A stretch of DNA of 10,316 nucleotides. Source: Magnetospira sp. Lineage in GTDB: Bacteria; Pseudomonadota; Alphaproteobacteria; Rhodospirillales; Magnetospiraceae. The stretch is from assembly GCA_028277325.1 (NCBI GenBank), contig JANQGL010000171.1:1-10316 (forward strand), read 5' to 3'. Under the pieces are notes generated by a model that saw only the letters and a program-made list of their open reading frames with translations, was not told the origin of the DNA and ran no database searches. The position numbers and the translations under genes are program-made. Shown one piece after another: positions 1 to 8,338 of the stretch. The stretch's first letter is position 1, and each line of letters opens with the position of its first letter.

Positions 1-395
1 CGCAGCAGATACCGCGTCGTCATCCCCTTGAGCATGATGGCGGCGGCGGTCCGGTCGTCGATGCCGTCGGGCAGCGGCACCAGCCGGTCGGCCGGAAACA
101 GGCGGGCCTCCGCATAGGCGCCGATCGGCTGGCTGTTGTAGGCCACCCGGTCGCCCGGCCGGACCTCGGTGACGCCGTCGCCCACCGCCTCCACCACGCC
201 GGCCGCCTCCAGCCCGAGTCCGGACGGCAGGCCGATGGGATAGAGGCCGGTGCGGTGATAGACGTCGATGAAATTGAGGCCGACGGCGGTGTTGCGCAGC
301 CGCACCTCGCCGGGGCCCGGATCGCCCACCGTCACCTCCTCCCACGACAGCACCTCGGGACCGCCGGAGTTGTGGATGCGAATGGCCTTGGTCAT
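1..395 (-). CDS. qor: NADPH:quinone oxidoreductase, N-terminal part (cut by window edge)
   Basis: Only the first 131 codons are present; the gene continues past the left edge, and the family is usually about 325 residues. The product would be a zinc-independent medium-chain dehydrogenase/reductase that reduces quinones with NADPH in the cytoplasm. The sequence begins MTKAIRIHNSGGPEVL and contains the GroES-like N-terminal domain, with the family-typical stretch GLNFIDVYHRTGLYP near residues 45-59, then EAAGVVEAVGDGV and PGDRVAY. The nucleotide-binding Rossmann domain lies outside the window. The ATG at 395-393 overlaps the stop codon of the upstream methyltransferase gene in an ATGA arrangement, so the two are probably translationally coupled. 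Family membership is clear; the true substrate within this broad family cannot be told from sequence. Confidence 0.88.
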   Translation of the reverse strand, partial: MTKAIRIHNSGGPEVLSWEEVTVGDPGPGEVRLRNTAVGLNFIDVYHRTGLYPIGLPSGLGLEAAGVVEAVGDGVTEVRPGDRVAYNSQPIGAYAEARLFPADRLVPLPDGIDDRTAAAIMLKGMTTRYLL

Positions 396-874
396 GCAAT
401 GATCTCCTCGAACAGGGAGTCACCGGCCGCCGTGACGCCTTCGAGGCGCAGCAGCCGGCGCTTGGTGTCGGTCCCGTCGCCGCCCGAGTAGCCGGTCAGG
501 TCGCCGTCCTGCGCGGTCACCCGATGGCAGGGAATCAGGATCGGCAGCGGATTGCGGGCGCAGGCGCCGCCCACCGCGCGCGGGCCGGTGCCCAGCCGCC
601 GCGCCAGCCGTCCGTAGGTCTCCGTCCGGCCGTGCGGGATCCCGCCGAGGGCCGCCCAGACCCGTTTCTGGAACGGGGTTCCGGCCGGCGCCAGGGGCAG
701 GTCGAACACGCGCAGGCGGCGGTCGAAGTAGGCCTGAACCTGGCGCCGCGCCTCGTCCAGCAGGGGGCTGGACGCGGCCGCCGGCGCGCGGCCCCATTCC
801 AGGGCGACCAGGGCGGCGCCGTCGTCGAACAGGGTCAGGTCCCCGACCGGGGTGAGCAGCGAGACATGGGCCAT
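392..874 (-). CDS. ogt: Methylated-DNA--[protein]-cysteine S-methyltransferase
   Basis: This 160-residue protein repairs O6-alkylguanine in DNA by moving the alkyl group onto its own cysteine in a suicide reaction. The catalytic motif PCHRV is at residues 115-119, with the acceptor Cys116. The segment before it, GGIPHGRTETYGRLARRLG (about 77-95), is the usual helix-turn-helix entry, and RAVGGACARNP (99-109) holds the arginine finger and the Asn of the family. GYSGG followed by KRRLLRLEG matches the usual C-terminal end. Length and layout fit stand-alone Ogt/MGMT enzymes; there is no Ada-type regulatory domain. The ATG at 874 sits 10 bp after the stop of the thioredoxin-domain gene, with AGGA upstream as a ribosome binding site. 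It shares an ATGA overlap with the quinone oxidoreductase gene, so the three minus-strand genes look co-transcribed. Confidence 0.93.
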   Translation of the reverse strand: MAHVSLLTPVGDLTLFDDGAALVALEWGRAPAAASSPLLDEARRQVQAYFDRRLRVFDLPLAPAGTPFQKRVWAALGGIPHGRTETYGRLARRLGTGPRAVGGACARNPLPILIPCHRVTAQDGDLTGYSGGDGTDTKRRLLRLEGVTAAGDSLFEEIIA

Positions 875-884
875 GATCCGAATC

Positions 885-2912
<2,028 letters not shown>

Positions 2913-3059
2913 CGGCTGCGGGGTCCTGTCGTCGGGCGGCGAATCGGCGGGTGCGGCGCCGGGTCGGCATTGCGCCGGACGCGGCGCCTGACCTAGACTT
3001 TGGGACCGCCGGCGGGGGTTGCAAGGCGGCCCGACGGAAAACAGCAAGGATGATGGCGC
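2913..3059. other. Divergent intergenic region
   Basis: These 147 bp separate the leftward yyaL-type gene from the rightward DUF6489 gene and must carry promoters for at least one direction. I see a possible rightward promoter (listed separately) and no convincing leftward one. A short GC-rich inverted repeat (GCGCC at 2972-2976, GGCGC at 2983-2987) lies inside the spacer of the proposed promoter. No terminator or tRNA is seen. Confidence 0.6.
2970..2999 (+). promoter_or_regulatory. Possible sigma-70-type promoter for the DUF6489-ferredoxin(-mnmE) unit
   Basis: TTGCGC at 2970-2975 and TAGACT at 2994-2999 are separated by 18 bp. Three of six bases match the -35 consensus and four of six the -10. 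The predicted start would be roughly 50-55 bp before the ATG at 3060. This segment is one of the few AT-leaning points in the divergent gap. The match is weak, so this is only a candidate. Confidence 0.3.
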
Positions 3060-3317
3060 ATGAAGGTAACGGTGGACATCGATTGCACGCCGGAGGAGGC
3101 GCGGACCTTCCTCGGCCTGCCCGACCTGCGCCCGATGCAGGATCGCGTGCTCAAGGAGATGGAGGACCGGATGGTGGCCAACCTCCATGCCATGGAACCG
3201 GAGGCCCTGTTCCGGACCTGGCTGCCGGCCGGGCTGCAGGGGCTGGAGCAGATCCAGAAGGCGTTCTGGGCCCATTTCACCAACCTCGCGGCGATGCGCG
3301 AGGGCGAGTCCAAATGA
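3060..3317 (+). CDS. DUF6489 family protein (small, function unknown)
   Basis: An 85-residue protein beginning MKVTVDIDCTPEEARTFLGLPDL. It has a short N-terminal beta strand, then a mostly helical, charged body, with the stretch METEALF-like MEPEALFRTWLPAGLQGLEQIQKAFW near residues 45-70 and a tail ending GESK. I recognise it as the alphaproteobacterial DUF6489 family, in which the opening VDIDCTPEEAR, the PMQD segment and TWLPAGLQG are conserved. No catalytic motif, signal peptide or membrane segment is visible, so the protein is probably cytoplasmic. AAGGA at 3046-3050 gives a ribosome binding site nine bases before the ATG. Its stop overlaps the ferredoxin start (ATGA), so the two proteins are likely made together. 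The amphipathic helices recall phasin-like granule-associated proteins, but that is speculation. Confidence 0.88.
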   Translation: MKVTVDIDCTPEEARTFLGLPDLRPMQDRVLKEMEDRMVANLHAMEPEALFRTWLPAGLQGLEQIQKAFWAHFTNLAAMREGESK

Positions 3318-3643
3318 CCGCGGCCGCTCCGTACTACCGGTGCCACGTGTTCTGCTGCACCAACCGGCGCGCCGAGGGACATCCGCGCGGCGACTGCACC
3401 CTGCGCGGCGGCGCCACCCTGCGCGATTTCATGAAGGCCAAGGCGCAGGAGATGGGCCTGGACGGCGTGCGCATCAACGCGGCCGGCTGCCTGGACCGCT
3501 GCGCGAACGGCCCGGTGGTCGTGGTCTATCCGGACGGCATCTGGTACCGGGTGACCGACACGGCCGAGGTGGAGTCGGTGCTGCGGGAGCATCTGCGGGA
3601 CGGCCGACCGGTCGAGCGGCTGATGTTGGGTCCGAACGATTAG
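3314..3643 (+). CDS. Thioredoxin-fold (2Fe-2S) ferredoxin domain protein
   Basis: A 109-residue protein whose cysteine spacing matches thioredoxin-like [2Fe-2S] ferredoxins: Cys15-x12-Cys28 near the N-terminus and Cys59-x3-Cys63 later. Cys10 and Cys14 are additional. The surrounding sequence YYRCHVFCCTNRR, then INAAGCLDRCANGPVVVVYPDGIWY, is the classic pattern of this family, related to the NuoE cluster domain and Shethna-type ferredoxins. It should carry electrons in the cytoplasm; no partner can be named. The ATG at 3314 overlaps the DUF6489 stop by 4 bp (ATGA). The reading frame is open far upstream, but the overlap, the family-typical start and the length support this start. It ends 35 bp before mnmE and is probably on the same transcript. 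Confidence 0.92.
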   Translation: MTAAAPYYRCHVFCCTNRRAEGHPRGDCTLRGGATLRDFMKAKAQEMGLDGVRINAAGCLDRCANGPVVVVYPDGIWYRVTDTAEVESVLREHLRDGRPVERLMLGPND

Positions 3644-3678
3644 AAACCACGACATGGCGATTCCGTTTTGAGGCGGCA

Positions 3679-5016
3679 ATGAAGTCGGGGACGATATTCG
3701 CCCTGGCCAGCGGGGCCGGCCGGGCCGGGGTCGCGGTGTTCCGGCTGTCCGGCCCGGAGGCCGGGCCGGCGCTGGACCGCCTGACCGGGGGGCCGCGTCC
3801 GGCGCCGCGCCGCGCGGTGCTGCGCAACCTCGCGGACCCGCGCGACGGCGAGACGGTGGACCGGGGGCTGGTCCTGTGGTTCCCGGGCCCGGGCTCGTTC
3901 ACCGGCGAGGACGTGGCGGAGCTGCACGTGCACGGGGGGCGGGCCGTGACGGCGCGGATCGCCGGCCTGCTGTCCGACGGCCTCGGGCTGCGGCTGGCCG
4001 AGCCGGGGGAGTTCAGCCGCCGCGCCTTCGCCAACGGGCGGCTCGACCTCACGGAAGCGGAGGGCCTGGCCGATCTGGTGGCGGCGGAGACCGAGGCGCA
4101 GCGTCGGCAGGCGCGCCGGCAGATGGCCGGCGGGCTGGGCGGGCTCTACGAAGACTGGCGGGCCCGGCTGCTGCGGGTGGCGGCGCATCTGGAGGCGACC
4201 ATCGACTTCCCGGACGAGGATCTGCCGGACGACCTGTGGCCGGCGGTGCGGACCGGGATCGAGTCGTTGCGCGCCGACCTGGCGCGCCATCTGGCCGACG
4301 ACCGGCGCGGCGAGCGGCTGCGCGAGGGGGTGGCGGTGGTCATCGTCGGGGCGCCCAACGTGGGCAAGTCGAGCCTGTTCAACCGTCTTGTCCATCGGGA
4401 GGCGGCCATCGTCTCGGAGATCGCCGGCACCACGCGGGACGTGATCCAGGCCGGACTGGACCTGGACGGCTATCCGGTGACGCTGTCCGACACCGCCGGC
4501 CTGCATGTCTCGGACGATCGCATCGAAAACGAGGGCCTGCGCCGGGCGCGGGCCTGCGCCGAGGCGGCGGACCTGCGGCTGGTGGTGACGGAGGCGGGCA
4601 CCTGGCCGGAGATCGACCCGGAGCTGCGTCCCCACCTGGACGGGGACGCGCTCCTGGTGGTGAACAAGGTGGACCGGCGATCGGTGTCGGACGGGGTCTG
4701 GGAGGACGGCCGGCCGGTTCACGCGGTCTCGGTGCGGACGGGAGAAGGGATGGCGGCGCTGGCCGCGGCCCTGACCCGGACGGTGGCCCGGTTGTGCGGG
4801 GAGGGGCTGGACTCGGTGCCCCTGACGCGGCATCGTCACCGGGCGGCCCTGGAGGCCTGCGCGGCGGCGCTCGATGCGGCGGCCGACGAGACGGCGCCGG
4901 AGTTGGTGGCGGAGCGGGTGCGCGCGGCCGTGCAGGCCCTGGGGCGGATCACCGGGCGGGTCGATGTGGACGACCTGCTGGACGTGGTGTTCCGGGATTT
5001 CTGTATCGGCAAGTAG
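3679..5016 (+). CDS. mnmE: tRNA uridine-5-carboxymethylaminomethyl(34) synthesis GTPase MnmE
   Basis: A 445-residue GTPase that works with MnmG to add the (carboxymethyl)aminomethyl group to the wobble uridine of certain tRNAs. The N-terminal formyl-tetrahydrofolate-binding domain begins TIFALASGAGRAGVAVFRLSGP and includes PGSFTGEDVAELHVHGG (71-87) and EPGEFSRRAFANGRLDLTEAEGLADL (108-133). The G domain inserted in the helical domain has GAPNVGKS (224-231), TTRD (251-254), DTAG (271-274) and NKVD (329-332). Glu283 lies 12 residues after Asp271, aligning with the catalytic Glu of E. coli MnmE. The C-terminus FCIGK carries the conserved Cys. The usual Arg-Glu after DTAGL is His-Val here. TGAGG at 3669-3673 serves as ribosome binding site. 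Complete and almost certainly functional. Confidence 0.98.
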   Translation: MKSGTIFALASGAGRAGVAVFRLSGPEAGPALDRLTGGPRPAPRRAVLRNLADPRDGETVDRGLVLWFPGPGSFTGEDVAELHVHGGRAVTARIAGLLSDGLGLRLAEPGEFSRRAFANGRLDLTEAEGLADLVAAETEAQRRQARRQMAGGLGGLYEDWRARLLRVAAHLEATIDFPDEDLPDDLWPAVRTGIESLRADLARHLADDRRGERLREGVAVVIVGAPNVGKSSLFNRLVHREAAIVSEIAGTTRDVIQAGLDLDGYPVTLSDTAGLHVSDDRIENEGLRRARACAEAADLRLVVTEAGTWPEIDPELRPHLDGDALLVVNKVDRRSVSDGVWEDGRPVHAVSVRTGEGMAALAAALTRTVARLCGEGLDSVPLTRHRHRAALEACAAALDAAADETAPELVAERVRAAVQALGRITGRVDVDDLLDVVFRDFCIGK

Positions 5017-5020
5017 GGCG

Positions 5021-6892
5021 GTGTTTCACGTGAAACAAACGGTCGACGTGGTGGTGGTGGGGGCCGGGCATGCCGGCTGCGAGGCGGCGGCGGCGGCGGC
5101 GCGGATGGGCGCGGCGACGGCCCTGGTGACCCAGCGTCCGGAGACCGTCGGCGAGATGTCCTGCAATCCGGCCATCGGCGGCCTGGCCAAGGGGCAGCTG
5201 GTGCGCGAGGTCGACGCCCTGGACGGCCTGATGGGGCGGGCCATCGACCGGTCCGGCATCCACTTCCGCGTCCTCAACCGGAGCAAGGGGCCGGCGGTCC
5301 GGGGGCCGCGCGCCCAGGCCGACCGGGCGCTGTACCGCGAGGCCATGCGGACCCTGTTGGCGGACCAGGACAACCTGAGGCTGATCGCCGGTTCGGTGGA
5401 GGCCTTGATCACCGAGGGCGACCGGGTGACCGGGGTGCGCCTGGCCGACGGGCGGACCCTGGCCGCCGGTGCGGTGATCCTGACCACCGGCACCTTCCTG
5501 CGCGGAGTCATCCACATCGGGTCGGAGACCCGGCCGGCCGGCCGGGTGGGCGACGCACCCTCGGTGGGACTCGCGGAGTCGCTGGACGAACTCGGCCTCC
5601 CGCTGGGCCGCCTGAAGACCGGAACGCCGCCGCGACTGGACGGACGGACCATCGCCTGGGACGGCCTGGAGCCGCAGCCGGGCGACGACCCGCCGGAGCC
5701 GTTCTCCACCCTGACCGACCGCGTCACCACACCGCAGGTCCGGTGCCACATTACCTGGACCACCGCGGACTCGCACGCCCTGATCCGCGGAAACCTGGAC
5801 CGGGCGCCGTTGTATTCCGGACAGATCTCCAGCGTCGGGCCGCGCTATTGCCCGTCCATCGAGGACAAGGTGGTGCGGTTCGCCGATAAGCCCCGGCATC
5901 AGATCTTCCTGGAGCCAGAGGGTCTGGACGACCCGACGGTCTATCCCAACGGGATTTCCACGTCCCTGCCGGCCGATGTGCAGCTGCGTCTGTTGCAGAC
6001 CATTCCGGGCCTGGAGCGGGCCCGCATGATCCGGCCGGGCTACGCCATCGAATACGACTACGTGGACCCGCGGAGCCTGCGCCCGACCCTGGAGTGCCTG
6101 TCCTGGCACGGTCTGTTCCTGGCCGGACAGATCAACGGCACCACCGGCTACGAGGAGGCGGCCGGGCAGGGGATCGTGGCCGGGGTCAATGCCGCCCGGC
6201 GGGCCGGCGGCGGGGCCGCGGATTGGGTGCTCGACCGGGCCGACGGCTACATCGGGGTGATGATCGACGACCTGGTGACCCTGGGCGCCCGGGAGCCCTA
6301 CCGCATGTTCACGTCGCGGGCCGAGTACCGCCTGCTGTTGCGGGCCGACAACGCGGACCAGCGCCTGACCCCGAAAGGCCGGGCGGTCGGGGTGGTCGGG
6401 CGCGACCGCGCGGACTCCTTCGCGCGCTGGATGACGGAGTTGGCCCGGGCGCGGACGGTGCTGGAGTCTTTAACCGGCACGCCGGCCGACTTTCGGGCGC
6501 GCGGCCTGGCCGTCAACCAGGACGGGGTGCGCCGCTCGGCGTTCGATCTGCTGGCCTATCCGGACGTCGGCCTGGCCGAACTGGCGACGGTCTGGCCGGC
6601 GGTGGCGGACCTGCCGCCCCGGGCGGCCCGGCAGATGGCCGTCGAGGCCCTCTATGCCGCCTACCTGGATCGGCAGGCGGCGGATATCAAGGCCTTCCGA
6701 CGGGACGAGGCGCTGGCCCTGCCGGAGGGCCTGGACTACTGGGCCCTGCCGTCGTTGTCCAACGAGGTACGCGGCAAGCTGGACGCGGCCCGCCCGGCCA
6801 CCCTGGGCGCGGCGGCCCGGATCTCGGGGGTCACCCCGGCCGCCTTGACGGCCCTGCTGGCCCATGTCAAAACCCGGTCCAGTGCCGCCTGA
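5021..6892 (+). CDS. mnmG: tRNA uridine-5-carboxymethylaminomethyl(34) synthesis enzyme MnmG
   Basis: An FAD-dependent partner of MnmE, 623 residues from the GTG at 5021, close to the roughly 625-630 usual for the family. The FAD-binding motif VVGAGHAGCEAA is near residues 13-24, followed by SCNPAIGGLAKGQLVREVDALDG (47-69) and RGPRAQADR. Later blocks YCPSIEDK, EYDYVDPRSL, GQINGTTGYEEAAGQG and MFTSRAEYRLLLRADNAD are all intact, as is the C-terminal YWALPSLSNEVRGKL. There is no ATG near the start. GTG at 5021 gives VFHVKQ; GTG at 5030 (in frame, VKQTVD) is the alternative. AGGG at 5015-5018 is close to the first and about 11-12 bases from the second, so the choice is open. The start region is itself a parS site. 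The gap after mnmE is 4 bp. Confidence 0.97.
   Translation: MFHVKQTVDVVVVGAGHAGCEAAAAAARMGAATALVTQRPETVGEMSCNPAIGGLAKGQLVREVDALDGLMGRAIDRSGIHFRVLNRSKGPAVRGPRAQADRALYREAMRTLLADQDNLRLIAGSVEALITEGDRVTGVRLADGRTLAAGAVILTTGTFLRGVIHIGSETRPAGRVGDAPSVGLAESLDELGLPLGRLKTGTPPRLDGRTIAWDGLEPQPGDDPPEPFSTLTDRVTTPQVRCHITWTTADSHALIRGNLDRAPLYSGQISSVGPRYCPSIEDKVVRFADKPRHQIFLEPEGLDDPTVYPNGISTSLPADVQLRLLQTIPGLERARMIRPGYAIEYDYVDPRSLRPTLECLSWHGLFLAGQINGTTGYEEAAGQGIVAGVNAARRAGGGAADWVLDRADGYIGVMIDDLVTLGAREPYRMFTSRAEYRLLLRADNADQRLTPKGRAVGVVGRDRADSFARWMTELARARTVLESLTGTPADFRARGLAVNQDGVRRSAFDLLAYPDVGLAELATVWPAVADLPPRAARQMAVEALYAAYLDRQAADIKAFRRDEALALPEGLDYWALPSLSNEVRGKLDAARPATLGAAARISGVTPAALTALLAHVKTRSSAA
5022..5037. other. 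parS: parS site 1 (ParB-binding centromere palindrome)
   Basis: The 16 bases TGTTTCACGTGAAACA form a perfect palindrome identical to the widely conserved chromosomal parS sequence. ParB binds it through its helix-turn-helix domain and then spreads as a CTP-dependent clamp. It lies at the mnmE-mnmG junction, over the start codon of mnmG, about 2.5 kb before parA. The exact match and the nearby parAB genes make this a strong call. In the mnmG frame it encodes part of VFHVKQ. Confidence 0.95.
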
Positions 6893-6912
6893 CCAGGAGA
6901 CGAGGAGTGCCG

Positions 6913-7554
6913 ATGGTGCGGGACCCTCTGACGCCGGAGGGGTTCCGGGCCGCCACCGGCGTTTCACGTGAAACAGTCACCCGACTCGAAACCTATTTGA
7001 GCTTGCTGAAAAAGTGGCAGGCACGGATCAACCTGGTCGGCGGTGCGACGCTGGACGACGTCTGGCGGCGGCACGTCCTGGATTCGGCGCAGCTGGCGCC
7101 GCTGTTGCCGTCGGACGGGAAGGTCGTGGTCGATCTGGGCACGGGCGCCGGATTTCCGGGACTGGTCCTGGCCCTGGTGGCCGGACGGCATGTCCATCTG
7201 GTGGAAAGCGATCAGCGCAAGGCGGTGTTTCTGCGCGAAGCGGCCCGGGCCTGCGCCGCGCCGGTGACGGTGCATGCGGCGCGGATCGAGTCCCTGCCGC
7301 CGTTCGAGGCCGACGCGATCACCGCCCGGGCCCTGGCCGCCGTGCCCAAATTGCTACATCTTGGGGTCCCTCACCTGAAAAAATACGGTATTTTGCTTCT
7401 CCTCAAGGGACAATCGGTCGATCGGGAATTGACGGAGTCGCGAAAAACCTGGAAACTGACTGCGGAAATTTTCGAAAGCCGGACGGATCCGTCCGGGCGG
7501 GTTCTGCGGATTGGGGAGGTTTCCAGGCACGATGAGCACCGAACTCCGAAATAA
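6913..7554 (+). CDS. rsmG: 16S rRNA (guanine(527)-N7)-methyltransferase RsmG
   Basis: A 213-residue S-adenosylmethionine-dependent methyltransferase (older name GidB) that methylates G527 of 16S rRNA. The cofactor-binding motif VVDLGTGAGFPG is at residues 72-83, followed by LVESDQRKAVFLREA (96-110) and TARALA (138-143). The N-terminal helical part has KKWQARINLVG (33-43) and RRHVLDSAQL (52-61), as expected. The ATG at 6913 has AGGAG at 6903-6907 five bases ahead, which favours it over the in-frame GTG at 6907. The segment VSRET (17-21) is encoded by the second parS site. The 3' third of the gene is visibly richer in A and T than its neighbours and overlaps parA by 23 bp, so it may carry control signals for parAB. 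Confidence 0.97.
   Translation: MVRDPLTPEGFRAATGVSRETVTRLETYLSLLKKWQARINLVGGATLDDVWRRHVLDSAQLAPLLPSDGKVVVDLGTGAGFPGLVLALVAGRHVHLVESDQRKAVFLREAARACAAPVTVHAARIESLPPFEADAITARALAAVPKLLHLGVPHLKKYGILLLLKGQSVDRELTESRKTWKLTAEIFESRTDPSGRVLRIGEVSRHDEHRTPK
6960..6975. other. parS: parS site 2 (15 of 16 consensus bases)
   Basis: CGTTTCACGTGAAACA differs from the perfect parS palindrome only in the first base (C for T), leaving the inner 14-bp palindrome GTTTCACGTGAAAC intact. It lies within codons 16-21 of rsmG and encodes Val-Ser-Arg-Glu-Thr. It is about 1.94 kb from site 1 and roughly 560 bp before parA. ParB should bind it, perhaps with slightly different affinity from site 1. Confidence 0.92.
7380..7394. 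repeat. AT-rich inverted repeat within rsmG
   Basis: AAAATAC and GTATTTT form 7-bp perfect arms around a single G. This is striking in DNA that is otherwise mostly G and C, and it lies about 140 bp before parA. It encodes Lys-Tyr-Gly-Ile-Leu of RsmG. It could be an operator-like dyad or merely a codon accident. Confidence 0.5.
7429..7457 (+). promoter_or_regulatory. Possible internal promoter for parAB inside rsmG
   Basis: TTGACG at 7429-7434 matches five of six -35 bases. After a 17-bp spacer comes GAAACT at 7452-7457, which matches only three of six -10 bases. It falls in an AT-leaning stretch of the otherwise GC-rich rsmG gene and would start transcription about 65-70 bp before the parA ATG. 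The weak -10 makes it a candidate only. Confidence 0.28.
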
Positions 7555-8338
7555 ACCGGGCACCCCGCGTATTTTGGCCATCGCCAATCAGAAGGGCGGG
7601 GTCGGCAAGACGACCACCGCGATCAATCTGGCCACCGCCCTGGCGGCGATTCATAAACGGGTTCTGATCATCGATTTGGACCCGCAGGGCAACGCGAGCA
7701 CCGGGGTGGGCGCGGACCGCACGGCGCGCCGCACCGGGTCCTATCACGTGCTGCTTGGCGAGGCGACGGTCGGGGCGGCGATGCTGGAAACCGACGTGCC
7801 CGGCCTGTGGCTGGTGCCGTCGGGAGTCGATCTGGCCGGGGCGGAGATCGAGCTGGTGGGTCTGGCGCGCCGCGAGTACCGGCTCAGGCAGTCCCTGGAC
7901 CACGATACCGGCGAATTTGACTACATCCTGATCGATTGCCCGCCGGCCCTCGGCCTGCTGACCATCAACGCCCTGGTCGCCGCCCAGTCGGTGCTGGTGC
8001 CGCTGCAGTGCGAGTTCTTCGCCCTGGAAGGCGTCAGCCATCTGGTGAAGACCATCGAGCGCGTGCGCCAGGTCTTCAATCCGACCTTGGACATACAAGG
8101 TATTGTGTTGACGATGTTCGATAGCCGCAACAAATTGTCCGACATGGTGGCCGCCGACGTGCGCGGCTATTTCGGCGACAAGGTCTACGAGACGGTGATC
8201 CCGCGCAACGTCCGGGTCTCGGAGGCGCCGTCGCACGGCAAGCCGGTGCTGCTCTACGACCTGCGCTGCGCCGGGTCGCAGGCCTATGTCAACCTGGCCA
8301 GCGAGGTGCTGCGCCGCGAACGGCGGGTGGCCGCGTGA
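7532..8338 (+). CDS. parA: Chromosome partitioning ATPase ParA (Soj-type)
   Basis: A 268-residue ATPase that moves ParB-parS complexes during chromosome segregation. The deviant Walker A motif KGGVGKTT (21-28), with the signature Lys21, is followed by IIDLDPQGNAST (46-57). Walker B is YILIDCPPALGLLTINAL (131-148), and the C-terminal part has TMFDSRNKLSDMVAADVR and VIPRNVRVSEAPSHGKPVLLYD (222-243), hallmarks of chromosomal ParA. There is no N-terminal DNA-binding extension, so it is the short chromosomal type rather than a plasmid ParA with its own repressor domain. The ATG at 7532 starts inside rsmG (23 bp overlap), with GGAGG at 7515-7519 and AGG at 7524-7526 upstream. It is followed directly by parB, and both should be co-expressed. 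Confidence 0.98.
   Translation: MSTELRNKPGTPRILAIANQKGGVGKTTTAINLATALAAIHKRVLIIDLDPQGNASTGVGADRTARRTGSYHVLLGEATVGAAMLETDVPGLWLVPSGVDLAGAEIELVGLARREYRLRQSLDHDTGEFDYILIDCPPALGLLTINALVAAQSVLVPLQCEFFALEGVSHLVKTIERVRQVFNPTLDIQGIVLTMFDSRNKLSDMVAADVRGYFGDKVYETVIPRNVRVSEAPSHGKPVLLYDLRCAGSQAYVNLASEVLRRERRVAA

Noticed and set aside
2913..3024. Leftward promoter with TTGCAA at 3024-3019 for the yyaL-type gene
   Set aside because: At 17 bp spacing the -10 would read AAAGTC, too poor to support a call.
3344..3930. CACGTG cores at 3344-3349 and 3925-3930, and another at 7745-7750, as parS sites
   Set aside because: Each has the 6-bp core without the TGTTT/AAACA arms, as expected by chance in GC-rich coding DNA.
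6466..6475. TTTAACC in mnmG as a CtrA-type site
   Set aside because: A single half-site inside a coding region without the second TTAA at the right spacing is not evidence of regulation.
7378..7397. AT-rich dyad in rsmG as an intrinsic terminator
   Set aside because: The stem is almost all A-T pairs with a loop too short to be stable, and it lies well inside an intact gene.
7511..7531. Upstream TTG start for parA (adding MGRFPGT)
   Set aside because: The ATG at 7532 gives the normal short ParA N-terminus, and the GGGGAGG overlapping the TTG is better read as part of the ribosome binding region.
8335..8337. GTG start of parB
   Set aside because: It would add one residue only. The ATG at 8338 gives the usual ParB beginning and a TGATG junction with parA. 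The GTG cannot be excluded.
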